Positions 16,805 to 24,413 of a DNA stretch of 64,000 nt are shown here, one piece after another. Source of the stretch: CAXBGS01 sp963975425 (GTDB lineage Bacteria; Planctomycetota; Planctomycetia; Pirellulales; Pirellulaceae); the NCBI GenBank assembly GCA_963975425.1, contig CAXBGS010000003.1:835277-899276 (forward strand), written 5' to 3'. Position numbers and translations under genes: made by a program. Each line of letters opens with the position of its first letter. Position 1 is the first letter of the stretch. The notes below the pieces were generated by a model. The model had not been told where the DNA came from. It ran no database searches and saw only the letters and a list, made by a program, of their open reading frames with translations.

Positions 16805-17840
16805 TTCCGGCTTCGCCTTGGCCCAGGTGATTGCGAAGCGGATGATCGACCATCGAATCAAGTGACGAAAGCGATACGAATTGCACGCGGCCGTCCTCGT
16901 ATAAAACATTGATTCCGGTGCCGCTGTGTCCAACGGTTGTACTGCCCAGTGTTCCCTCACCCGGCTTACCCTCAACGGGCGGATGGGTCAGAGCATCGGA
17001 CATCACCGCGAACGTCGAACGCGATTCGAAGCGAGGAGAATTAAATCCGTTCGTATCGATCACTCCGAGTGAGTACGCATAGTGCCCTCCGGCATAACGT
17101 TGGATTCGTTTGAGTTGATCCACCGAAACTTGGTGCAGCGTGGCTGCGTCGATCACGTCGCTCAGGTTCGCGACTTGCACCTCTGCCAAATCGGGCATCT
17201 CGCGCGAAGGACACCAGCGAAGGTTGGGATCGTCGAGTAGTCCGACTTGTTTCAAGCGAACCGCGTAGACGCCGGCAAACGCTTCCGGGCCACTTTCGCT
17301 AACGGCGGGCAGTCGCTTCTGTTGGCTTCGATTCACAAAATTGGTCAGCGCCGTTCCGAGTTGGCGAAACTGATCTTGGCACGCAACTTTGCGGGCTTCC
17401 AGACGACCGTTCGCGAGCGTCGGTAACAGCAATCCCAGCAGGACCGCGGCCGACAGCGCGCCACCGGCCCAATCGAACCAGGATCGCCGCGAATCCGCCG
17501 GCGGTTCAACGCTTTGATTCATTGCCGCGGTGACCGGAACAATCCCGCCACCGGTTGAAACGTCAGGCTCAATCGGCTCTGGCAATGGCGGCAGACTGCG
17601 GAGCGTCCGCGATACCAAATCGTGCGACGGCAGTTCGGTCGATGGCAGTTCGGTCGATGGCAATTCGTCGCCCGGCCGCCGTTCGTCCTCGTCGTTATCT
17701 CTTAGCGGGCGCAGTGCCTGTTTGATCTTGTCAAGTTCGGCGCGTGCCTCGGGGTCATCGCGCAACCACTGCGCAACTCGCTGCATTTCATCAGGCTCGA
17801 GCGCGCCGAGCAAATATCCAAGCAAGTCTTCGTGCATCAT
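16737..17840 (-). CDS. Anti-sigma-factor-like membrane protein with DUF1559-like ectodomain
   Basis: Residues 1-45 (HEDLLGYLLGALEPDEMQRV...EARAELD) resemble the cytosolic N-terminus of RskA-type anti-sigma factors, without a zinc-binding HxxxCxxC. A Pro/Glu-rich linker includes a PSTEL repeat, then one membrane segment spans about 125-143. Directly after it, LLPTLANGRLEARKVACQDQ aligns by eye with the DUF1559 LLPAVQAAREAARRMSCQNN segment, and FRQLGTALTNFV aligns with MKQIGLAIHNY. Near the C-terminus, GHSGTGINVLYEDGRVQFVS matches the H-X9-DG motif with one extra spacer residue (His 305, DG 316-317). The gene follows the sigma-factor gene on the same strand, so it is probably its membrane-bound regulator. 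The tail overlaps the converging GMC gene by 68 bp. Confidence 0.75.
   Translation of the reverse strand: MMHEDLLGYLLGALEPDEMQRVAQWLRDDPEARAELDKIKQALRPLRDNDEDERRPGDELPSTELPSTELPSHDLVSRTLRSLPPLPEPIEPDVSTGGGIVPVTAAMNQSVEPPADSRRSWFDWAGGALSAAVLLGLLLPTLANGRLEARKVACQDQFRQLGTALTNFVNRSQQKRLPAVSESGPEAFAGVYAVRLKQVGLLDDPNLRWCPSREMPDLAEVQVANLSDVIDAATLHQVSVDQLKRIQRYAGGHYAYSLGVIDTNGFNSPRFESRSTFAVMSDALTHPPVEGKPGEGTLGSTTVGHSGTGINVLYEDGRVQFVSLSSLDSMVDHPLRNHLGQGEAGINVDDASLAPSWRPPFVHVRQR
17629..17667. repeat. 15-bp in-frame tandem repeat in the anti-sigma-like gene
   Basis: Units ggcagttcggtcgat at 17629-17643 and 17644-17658, plus a partial third copy, encode the PSTELPSTELPS linker between the cytosolic and membrane parts of the protein. 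Confidence 0.85.
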
Positions 17841-18139
17841 CGATTCGTCGGCAGACGCTTGTCGTCAAGCAAGGCAGGGACAATTAGCGAGGCGGGAACA
17901 GGGAAGGTCATCTGTTTCGATACGGAACCAGCCCGACGAGTGTTCATCACGGCAGGCTCAATGTCCTTCGAATTCGTGGGAAGTGTCTTGGGTGAAGTAT
18001 CAGGTTTGATCAAGGTGTCGCGGTTCATTCGAAAAGCGAGGCGTTTCAGCCGGATCCCAGGCAGAGCCCCGCCGCCGATCGACTGAGGCATGTGCCGATT
18101 TTCGAAGCCTCTGGCGGCTGGTGTCAGTGTCAGATGCAA
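17837..18139 (-). CDS. Possible 100-residue ORF between sigma and anti-sigma genes
   Basis: The sigma-factor stop and the anti-sigma-like start are 365 bp apart. This ORF fills most of that gap, and its TGA overlaps the anti-sigma ATG (ATGA), the arrangement seen between truly coupled genes elsewhere in the window. The predicted protein (starting MHLTLTPAARGFENRHM) is basic, with no recognisable domain, signal or membrane segment. It may be an untranslated leader with a chance frame; an alternative ATG at about 17947 would give a shorter peptide. The gap could equally hold a separate promoter for the anti-sigma gene. Confidence 0.25.
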   Translation of the reverse strand: MHLTLTPAARGFENRHMPQSIGGGALPGIRLKRLAFRMNRDTLIKPDTSPKTLPTNSKDIEPAVMNTRRAGSVSKQMTFPVPASLIVPALLDDKRLPTNR

Positions 18140-18205
18140 GGTCAGTGCTAAGTCAGTGCCACCGTGTGGCGCTGGTCGCCGCTGGGGAACTCGCTCTTGG
18201 GTTTC

Positions 18206-18901
18206 TCAGTCTTCGGTTTCTCCGTTGATTTGCTCGGACTCGTCGTGATGTTCGTCCCACAACAGCCCCAGTCGGTGGACCGCGGCATGCAATCGGCTCT
18301 TGACCGTACCGACAGGTATCCCAAGCGTCTCGGCGGCCTCGCGGTATTTCAGGCCTTGGTAGTAAACCAATTGGATGACTTGTTGCATCGGTTCGCCCAA
18401 GGTCGCGACCGCGCGATCAACCCAACGCCCCTCTTCGGTTTTCGCGGCAACAGCCAGGGGATCGGGGCTCGCGCCGACCAGTTTCTCTGCCCAACTGCTG
18501 GCACGTTGATCCTGGTCGGACTGGCTGGACTGGTCCAAGCTGACCATCCGGTGCCGCTTGTTGCGGCGGCCCACGTCAATCGCTTGGTTCGTTGCGATCG
18601 CGTACAGCCATGGTCGAAAGCGACGTTGCAGATCGAACTGATTGCATTTCAAGTGCACCTGCAGAAACGTGCCTTGGAAAGCATCTTCGGCCATCTCGGT
18701 GTTGCCGATGTAACGTCGTAAGTAGCTGAAGATTTCTCGCTCGTATCGAAGCATCAAGACTTCGAACCATCTGCGATCGCGGGTCTCGCGATACCGCTCG
18801 ATCAACTCTTCGTCGGAGGTCTCGCCCCAGGTTTGCAGCAGCGCCTCGGCGTTGCCATCGCGGTGCATCTCGCTTTGGCGTGTCAGCATGGGTGTGGTCA
18901 T
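18206..18901 (-). CDS. RNA polymerase sigma factor, sigma-70 family (ECF-like)
   Basis: This 231-residue protein has the two ECF domains. Region 2 includes LMLRYEREIFSYLRRYIGN, EDAFQGTFLQVH and FRPWLYAIATNQAIDVGRR (core binding and -10 recognition). Region 4 includes GEPMQQVIQLVYYQGLKYRE followed by the helix-turn-helix AAETLGIPVGTVKSRLHAAV (-35 recognition). The start is the ATG at 18901, because GGGAGGGG sits 5 nt ahead of it; the longer frame from 18961 would put that sequence inside the gene. It is the first gene of a probable sigma/anti-sigma unit with the membrane protein ending at 16737. Its regulon is unknown; autoregulation is usual for such pairs but is not shown here. Confidence 0.88.
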   Translation of the reverse strand: MTTPMLTRQSEMHRDGNAEALLQTWGETSDEELIERYRETRDRRWFEVLMLRYEREIFSYLRRYIGNTEMAEDAFQGTFLQVHLKCNQFDLQRRFRPWLYAIATNQAIDVGRRNKRHRMVSLDQSSQSDQDQRASSWAEKLVGASPDPLAVAAKTEEGRWVDRAVATLGEPMQQVIQLVYYQGLKYREAAETLGIPVGTVKSRLHAAVHRLGLLWDEHHDESEQINGETED

Positions 18902-18906
18902 GAGGT

Positions 18907-18914
18907 CCCCTCCC
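18907..18914 (-). promoter_or_regulatory. Strong Shine-Dalgarno that fixes the sigma-factor start
   Basis: On the minus strand GGGAGGGG ends 5 nt before the ATG at 18901. It is the strongest ribosome-binding site I noticed in the window and excludes the upstream in-frame ATG at 18961. Confidence 0.75.
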
Positions 18915-19210
18915 GTAGGCGGATCCTGTTGATAAGAAAAGAGTGTGGTGTGGGATTTCAAAAGTGACGGCGTGGTTGATCCGCACGCAAAAATGGACGT
19001 GCGAAAGGGTCAGGATCGTACCACAGTCGATGCTTTTGAAATGAGCGAACGCGTCCTTCGTTTCGCCTAGGGCCCTATTGTCGTGGAAATTAGCCCCGAC
19101 GTCAAAAAAGATTCCTCGTATCTTCATTGTGCGCGTTGCCAGGGCGATCCAAAGAGGCCAATCTGCTAGCTTGTACCGTTGTCAGCCGACCTCTCGATGG
19201 ATACGCAATC
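18915..19210. other. Divergent promoter region between sigma factor and permease
   Basis: About 300 bases lie between two divergent genes and should contain both promoters. I see no ECF-type -35/-10 pair that I can assign with confidence and no palindrome. Part of it is readable as an N-terminal extension of the permease from a TTG at 19127. Confidence 0.4.
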
Positions 19211-20869
19211 TTGGACGAACCAGAACAAGAGAACAGCTCTTACGGGTGGGTTACAACCGGCGACATCAATGCCTTTTTCGGCCTGATGCTCGATAACATT
19301 GCCGGCCTGCTTTTGATGGTCAGCCTGCTGGTATACGGCTTCGGCTTTCCCAAGGAATTCGCAGTTTCGGCGATGGTCCCCGGCACCGCGTTGGGAGTGT
19401 TGGTCGGTGACTTGGCATTCTTTTTCTTTGCATTCCGGTTGGCCAAGGCGACAGGTCGCGACGACGTCACGGCGATGCCGCTTGGACTGGACACTCCGTC
19501 AACCTTTGGAATCGTCCTGTTCATCCTGGGCCCCTCGTACCTGCAAGGCTTGGGGATGGGCCTGGACGAAACCGCGGCGGCGTACCGGACATGGCATATC
19601 GGTATTTGGTGCATCGTGCTCAGCGGTATGATCAAACTGGCGATGGCGCCGGCAACGGAATGGGTTCGCCGCATTGTGCCCCGAGCAGGCTTGCTGGGGT
19701 CGTTAGCCGCCATCGCGCTGGTCCTGATTAGTTTCATTCCCTTGACCGAAATTCTGGGCCATCCGTTGCCCGGCATGCTGGCGCTGGTGATCGTACTGAC
19801 ATCGCTGATCGCACGCGTTCCGCTGCCCGGACGCGTGCCCGGCACACTGGGAGCCCTGCTGGTTGCCGGTGCGGTGTATTACATCATGTGCTTGGTGGGC
19901 GGATCGCACTATGAAATGCCCACCTCACCAACGATCGATTGGTTCCCCAGTCGCTGGTTAGAAGCATGGCAGTTCAAATGGGTCTCTTCGCTGCCGGACG
20001 CGCTGCCTTATTTGCCAATCGCGCTGCCGTTTGCGATCGCAACGGTCGTTGGCGGAATCGACTGTACCGAAAGCGCTGCGGCGGCCGGTGACGAATACGA
20101 TACCCGCACCGTGATCGGTGTCGAAGCAATCGCGACGCTGATCGCTGGACTTTCCGGGGGCGTGATTCAGACGACGCCTTACATCGGTCACCCCGCTTAC
20201 AAAGCGATGGGAGGCCGTGCGGGATATACCCTCGGCACCGCGATATTGGTCGGATCGGCAGGACTGGTAGGATACTTTGCTTGGCTAAACGCGTGGATCC
20301 CGATGCCGGTGGTGATGCCGATTTTGGTTTTTGTCGGCATCGAAATCACGGCTCAAAGCTTTCACGCGACGCCTCGACGTCATTACGCCGCCGTGGCAAT
20401 GGCATGCCTGCCGGCGCTCGCCTTTTTGGCCACGAACATGTCCGGACGCATGTTCGGTGACCCATCCTTGTTGTCGGCCGGTATCGGCATGGACCAGTTG
20501 GACGCACGGTTGGCCGGTGATATGAAAACGCTTGGCATGTTGAGCAGTGGATTCATTCTCACAAGCCTGTTTTGGGCCTGGGCCCTGGCCGCGACCATCG
20601 ATCGCCGGTTGAACATTGCCGCCATCGTCATGATGGTCGCCGGAGTCTTAACACTGTTCGGCGTGATCCATTCGCCCCTGGCAGGCAACCGTTTGTTCTT
20701 GCCTATCGGACCAGAAAGCTGGGGCGACATGGTGCTGGAGCCACAGTTTCGCAGCGTCGTTTTCGAGTGGGCCGCGGGGTACATCGCATCGGCGCTGCTG
20801 CTGGCCGGTTGGTCGATGCACAGCGGTCCGGTGGACGTCGATTCCATTGGGGAAGTCGAATCACACTAG
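19211..20869 (+). CDS. NCS2-like nucleobase/xanthine-uracil permease family protein
   Basis: This multi-pass inner-membrane transporter has at least 12 hydrophobic segments. It starts with GDINAFFGLMLDNIAGLLLM, then GTALGVLVGDLAFFFFAFRL, and the GRDDVTAMPLGLDTPSTFG segment characteristic of NCS2-like permeases. Later it has DCTESAAAAGDEYDTR and GLSGGVIQTTPYIGHPAYK, equivalent to the conserved acidic and Gly-rich motifs of the fold. Substrate is probably a purine/pyrimidine base or related anion, but this subgroup is uncharacterised. The start is uncertain: TTG 19211 leaves a short N-terminus before the first conserved motif, and TTG 19127 adds 28 residues. No catabolic gene is adjacent. Confidence 0.75.
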   Translation: MDEPEQENSSYGWVTTGDINAFFGLMLDNIAGLLLMVSLLVYGFGFPKEFAVSAMVPGTALGVLVGDLAFFFFAFRLAKATGRDDVTAMPLGLDTPSTFGIVLFILGPSYLQGLGMGLDETAAAYRTWHIGIWCIVLSGMIKLAMAPATEWVRRIVPRAGLLGSLAAIALVLISFIPLTEILGHPLPGMLALVIVLTSLIARVPLPGRVPGTLGALLVAGAVYYIMCLVGGSHYEMPTSPTIDWFPSRWLEAWQFKWVSSLPDALPYLPIALPFAIATVVGGIDCTESAAAAGDEYDTRTVIGVEAIATLIAGLSGGVIQTTPYIGHPAYKAMGGRAGYTLGTAILVGSAGLVGYFAWLNAWIPMPVVMPILVFVGIEITAQSFHATPRRHYAAVAMACLPALAFLATNMSGRMFGDPSLLSAGIGMDQLDARLAGDMKTLGMLSSGFILTSLFWAWALAATIDRRLNIAAIVMMVAGVLTLFGVIHSPLAGNRLFLPIGPESWGDMVLEPQFRSVVFEWAAGYIASALLLAGWSMHSGPVDVDSIGEVESH

Positions 20870-20940
20870 CTGCGATTCTTGCGTGTCCGTATCGATCGAC
20901 GTTCAGGGTGCGGCGTCGTCGAAATCATCGCTGACTATCT

Positions 20941-21003
20941 GAGCCAACATCGTTTCGAGCCAACATCGTTTCGAGCCAACATCGTTTCGGGCCAACATCG
21001 TTT
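20941..21003. repeat. 16-bp tandem repeat, 4 copies, between convergent genes
   Basis: Units gagccaacatcgtttc at 20941-20956, 20957-20972 and 20973-20988 are identical; the fourth (20989-21003) has one change and lacks the last base. The array lies between the 3' ends of the permease and the second DUF1559 gene. No internal dyad symmetry is obvious. Confidence 0.95.
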
Positions 21004-21014
21004 GAAGCAACGCA

Positions 21015-22070
21015 CTAGGGCAGCTGGACGACTTCTTTGCCTTTGCGAGTCGACAGTGCTTGCCAAAGAGTCAGATCAATCGAATCGGTGATGAATTGGA
21101 CCGAGCCATCCATCATCGTCGTATTGACGCCTCCGATGTGATAGCTGCGAGAGGTCACCGCGGCATAGGTCCGCGGTGCAGGAACGGACGTCGACGTGCG
21201 GCCTTCACGAAAATTCGTAAAGTCGACGTCGTACTGGATACCCGAAATGGCACACAGGACTTTGCGGTTGGGCGAAAACGTGGTGGTGAATCCTGACTGA
21301 TGGGCGCGACCATCGACCCATTCGGTGTGGCCCGTATCGGGTTTGAAAGAGCCTCCCAGCATGCAAATCTCTTCAGGCTCGACCGGCATCGTCATATCAC
21401 CGGTCGTACCAAGGTCGCGGAAGTACGGGTTCCAAGCCTTCAATTCGGCAAAGCCCAACGTATTGCTAAGCCCATCAAGACAATCGCGAAACCGAGTTGC
21501 CCGCCCTGCCGTGAACATGCCTTCTCCGGCCTTGTCATCGTTGGGGTCAAAGACGAACCACGTCCCGGCGTTGTAACCGTAACTAATCGGATAATGCTCG
21601 GGACCATCGTCGCCCAGTCGCTGGACATCATTGGTCTCACTCGGACACAAATACGTCGGCACTCGAAAACTGGACACCGGCAATTCAACGCCGTCGACCC
21701 AGATGGTCGCCAATTTGTAACCCGCGCCGTAATCGATCGCCGACGCCAACGCGATTGCTTCGATGTACGGCAGCAGTCCGGCCTGGGCCGACCATCCGTC
21801 ACCACTGGCGGTCGGTTTCAGCCACGCAGCGGGCAGTTGCTTTGTCGCCGATTCGTAATTGTGAATCGCCAGCCCGATCTGTTTCATGTTGTTTTGGCAA
21901 CTCATACGTCGGGCCGCCTCACGTGCCGCCTGCACCGCCGGCAGCAGCAATCCCACCAAAATTCCAATGATGGCAATCACAACAAGCAGTTCGACCAGCG
22001 TGAATGCGGCTCGCTTTTTCGAACCGCAGCAAGACAAACGAGAACGGCGAATCGGGGTGACAAACATCAA
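21015..22070 (-). CDS. DUF1559 pseudopilin-like protein with H-X9-DG motif
   Basis: This 351-residue protein has a basic N-terminus, then a prepilin-like segment AAFTLVELLVVIAIIGILVG and the LLLPAVQAAREAARRMSCQN block shared with the DUF1559 protein at 12.6 kb. The residue before FTLVE is Ala rather than Gly, so cleavage by a prepilin peptidase is less certain. The C-terminal H-X9-DG motif is intact (His 311, DG 321-322 in MDGSVQFITDSID), and the chain ends in the LWQALSTRKGKEVV tail common in the family. It probably acts outside the cytoplasmic membrane; its molecular role is unknown. It is monocistronic, converging on the permease. Confidence 0.9.
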   Translation of the reverse strand: MMFVTPIRRSRLSCCGSKKRAAFTLVELLVVIAIIGILVGLLLPAVQAAREAARRMSCQNNMKQIGLAIHNYESATKQLPAAWLKPTASGDGWSAQAGLLPYIEAIALASAIDYGAGYKLATIWVDGVELPVSSFRVPTYLCPSETNDVQRLGDDGPEHYPISYGYNAGTWFVFDPNDDKAGEGMFTAGRATRFRDCLDGLSNTLGFAELKAWNPYFRDLGTTGDMTMPVEPEEICMLGGSFKPDTGHTEWVDGRAHQSGFTTTFSPNRKVLCAISGIQYDVDFTNFREGRTSTSVPAPRTYAAVTSRSYHIGGVNTTMMDGSVQFITDSIDLTLWQALSTRKGKEVVQLP

Positions 22071-22273
22071 CTAAAACCTACGTCGGGAGTCATTCTGACG
22101 AACTGCTGCTATTGAGAATCGATCTCATTAAGACCGTTTTAGCGTGACAGCTCCTTAAACGCAACGGTGGGCGCGAAAAAAGAGGACTGCAGCGGGCACT
22201 GCGTCGAGCCGGCCATGCCGCCCCAGTCGCGTCGACTCCGGGCTGGGGATGCTGATTGCGAAGCGGGCCAGAT

Positions 22274-22876
22274 TTACCGAAGCGAGATCCAATGCTCGAC
22301 GGCGACCCGATTGGAATGGAATGCCATCCGGTCGAGATGCGACTCACTGGGGATTCCCCACCAGTGGTCATCCAGTTCCGCGGGTTCCAAACGTAATGAC
22401 TCGATCCCAGCGACTTCGCATTGATAGAACAGATCGATCACCGGCGCGATCACGCCATGAAAATGGTACTCGTTGGGATGCGTCATCAGCAGGCTTGCCT
22501 GGGTGACTTTCAGGTTCGTTTCTTCTAAGACTTCGCGGGCAAGCGCTTCCTCGACGGTCTCGCCACGGTCCACGAAACCACCCGGCAATCCCCAGCAACC
22601 TTTGCCGGGTTGCCGGGCGCGACGTACCAACAACAACTGTTCCTGTTCGTTGGCGACAAGGGCGCCGACGGCCGCGACGGGACCGAAATAAGACCGCATG
22701 CCGCATTGTGCGCAGCAAAACGGAATCCGGCCGGGCGAATCGATTTTCGCGCCGCACCGCGGACAGAACCGGAAGGCAACTTCCACAGGTTCATCCACAC
22801 TCACAGGTTCATTCGCATTCACAGGTTCATCCGCATTCACAGGTTCATCCGGGGATTCGTTCATGTCAGTCTTCAT
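22274..22876 (-). CDS. NUDIX hydrolase with N-terminal zinc ribbon
   Basis: This 200-residue protein carries a Cys4-type zinc ribbon (CPRCG at 38-42 and CAQCG at 55-59) followed by a NUDIX domain. The Nudix box starts at Gly 100 (GFVDRGETVEEALAREVLEE, with Glu 106, Arg 114, Glu 115, Glu 118 and Glu 119), and the final Gly of the consensus is Asn. The layout recalls NADH-pyrophosphatase-like (NudC-type) or ADP-ribose NUDIX enzymes; the nucleoside diphosphate substrate is not determined. I chose ATG 22876 because AGGA (22883-22886 on the minus strand) precedes it by 6 nt; it overlaps the upstream LarA-like gene by 11 bp. The first 33 residues hold an EPVNAD-type repeat. Confidence 0.85.
   Translation of the reverse strand: MKTDMNESPDEPVNADEPVNANEPVSVDEPVEVAFRFCPRCGAKIDSPGRIPFCCAQCGMRSYFGPVAAVGALVANEQEQLLLVRRARQPGKGCWGLPGGFVDRGETVEEALAREVLEETNLKVTQASLLMTHPNEYHFHGVIAPVIDLFYQCEVAGIESLRLEPAELDDHWWGIPSESHLDRMAFHSNRVAVEHWISLR
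22785..22852. repeat. 18-bp in-frame tandem repeat, 3 full and 1 partial copies
   Basis: Units acaggttcatccgcattc (22785-22802, 22803-22820, 22821-22838, partial to 22852) encode DEPVNADEPVNANEPVSVDE in the NUDIX N-terminus, ahead of the zinc ribbon. Confidence 0.92.
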
Positions 22877-24173
22877 GTCGAATCCTGGATCGATGGTTGG
22901 CGGCCACGGCATCCGCGACAAAGGACGCCCCGCGCAGGACGCCACAGTTTTCGAATGAATCGATCAATCGTTTCAGTTCGTCAATCGATCGCAATGAACC
23001 CAACCCAAGCGTCTCGACAACTTCGGCGTCCAAGCGACTTCGCATCACCACACGATTATCCGCCAGTACTCGCGCGAACGTCATGCCGATTCCGATCGAC
23101 TCGTCCCATGGCGGCAGCGACTCGGCATCGTCTTCGCCCGCTGCAGAGGATTCGTGCAACGATTCATGATCACCCTCGGATTCCAAGACTTGGCGAAACG
23201 CCGGATCGGGATCGACATCGATGTCGGTCCAAACCAAGATTGTGCCGCCCGGACGAACAAACCGGCTGGCCGCCACGGCAGCGCGCGCCGCATTCGCCCA
23301 GGTTTGCTGCTGCGCGTCGCCATCGGTCGACGCAATGACTAGCGCGGCGGCCGGGGGAAACTCGTCGCTGTCTCGGTCCAAATCGGTACGCCGTATGGCA
23401 AGAGACTGCGGCGCGCCGGCCATCACTTGACGCACCATGCCGTCGTGGTTGGCCGCGACGGTCACCATCAACTGAACGCCAATCAACCAGGGTATCTGAA
23501 ATTCGGGCGACTGGGTCTCGCGTTCTTCGTCGAAAACTTTGGCATCGCGAAACCGATGGCGAGTCGCCGAGTCAGCGAACACTGGATAGATGCCGGTTGC
23601 GTCGATTCGATCGTCGGTTTCGGCCGGGCGCTTGGTCACGATCGGTATGACGACGTCTGCATCAACCAATTGACGATTCACGTACCAAGGCAACGCATTG
23701 GCGCCGGCCCCGAGGTATCGCAAGGATTCGCGGTCGGCCGAATCGTGACGGTGCACGGTCGCATCCTTGTCCAGGATCGCGTCCGCCAACGCGACATTGA
23801 CCGCTTGCAGCGTCTGGTCGGTCGCCTCATCGGAAAGAACGATGTCAACATGTTCGGCATCGGTCATTGAAACCGCCCGAACGACGCCCACCACGATTTC
23901 CGCCAATTGCGGTATGTTCGGATCAACAGCCAAGGCGACTCGGTCGCCCTGGACCACGACCATTTCCAGTGGAGGAAAATCGATGGGACCGGCTAGCGCC
24001 TTTGCAACGGCGTCACCGGCATCACGCACCGGCGCACCGGAATCGGGCTGATATTCCCACAGGTCGATCGTGGCGGCCGAAGCGTTACCGGTCACGATTT
24101 TGCCCAGTTCTTGCAGAGAGCGACCGAAATCGACGCCCTTTGGCTCGGGACCTTTGGAATTGGAATCTGTCAT
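22866..24173 (-). CDS. LarA-like (DUF2088) protein, probably not an active racemase
   Basis: This 435-residue protein resembles the N-terminal domain of nickel-dependent lactate racemase LarA. The matching segments are AVAKALAGPIDFPPLEMVVV followed by QGDRVALAVDPNIPQLAEIV, then ESLRYLGAGANALPWYVNRQ followed by LVDADVVIPI. The LarA residues that contact substrate and cofactor are mostly missing: the DxxR motif is DPNI here, no GTH motif follows the first domain, and I see no clear counterpart of the cofactor-attaching lysine. A LarA-fold protein with another role is therefore more likely. It shares a transcript with the NUDIX gene (11-bp overlap). The later part is acidic and unfamiliar. Confidence 0.6.
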   Translation of the reverse strand: MTDSNSKGPEPKGVDFGRSLQELGKIVTGNASAATIDLWEYQPDSGAPVRDAGDAVAKALAGPIDFPPLEMVVVQGDRVALAVDPNIPQLAEIVVGVVRAVSMTDAEHVDIVLSDEATDQTLQAVNVALADAILDKDATVHRHDSADRESLRYLGAGANALPWYVNRQLVDADVVIPIVTKRPAETDDRIDATGIYPVFADSATRHRFRDAKVFDEERETQSPEFQIPWLIGVQLMVTVAANHDGMVRQVMAGAPQSLAIRRTDLDRDSDEFPPAAALVIASTDGDAQQQTWANAARAAVAASRFVRPGGTILVWTDIDVDPDPAFRQVLESEGDHESLHESSAAGEDDAESLPPWDESIGIGMTFARVLADNRVVMRSRLDAEVVETLGLGSLRSIDELKRLIDSFENCGVLRGASFVADAVAANHRSRIRHED

Positions 24174-24413
24174 CGCTTTGTTTCATTTCAGACCATCGGA
24201 TCGGACGCATGAATCGCTTGCGGCCGCTGACCATGTTTTAGTAGCCTTCTGGCCATGATAGAAGCCTGCTGACTTGCTCGATCGATCGGAAACGCCGCGG
24301 TCCACTGACCGTATCAATTCCATCTCGTTGGATCGAGTTCCGCGATCAAGCCAGCCTCATCTCGAATCCAAACATGTGCACCATCGACTTTCAAACTCTG
24401 CCCTAGTGCTGAA

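Noticed and set aside
20941..21003. Short regular repeats considered as a CRISPR array
   Set aside because: The units are directly adjacent with no spacers and are only 16 bp; no cas gene is present.
21300..22115. 271-codon plus-strand frame over the second DUF1559 gene
   Set aside because: It is antisense to a DUF1559 protein with prepilin-like and H-X9-DG motifs; the predicted product resembles no protein.
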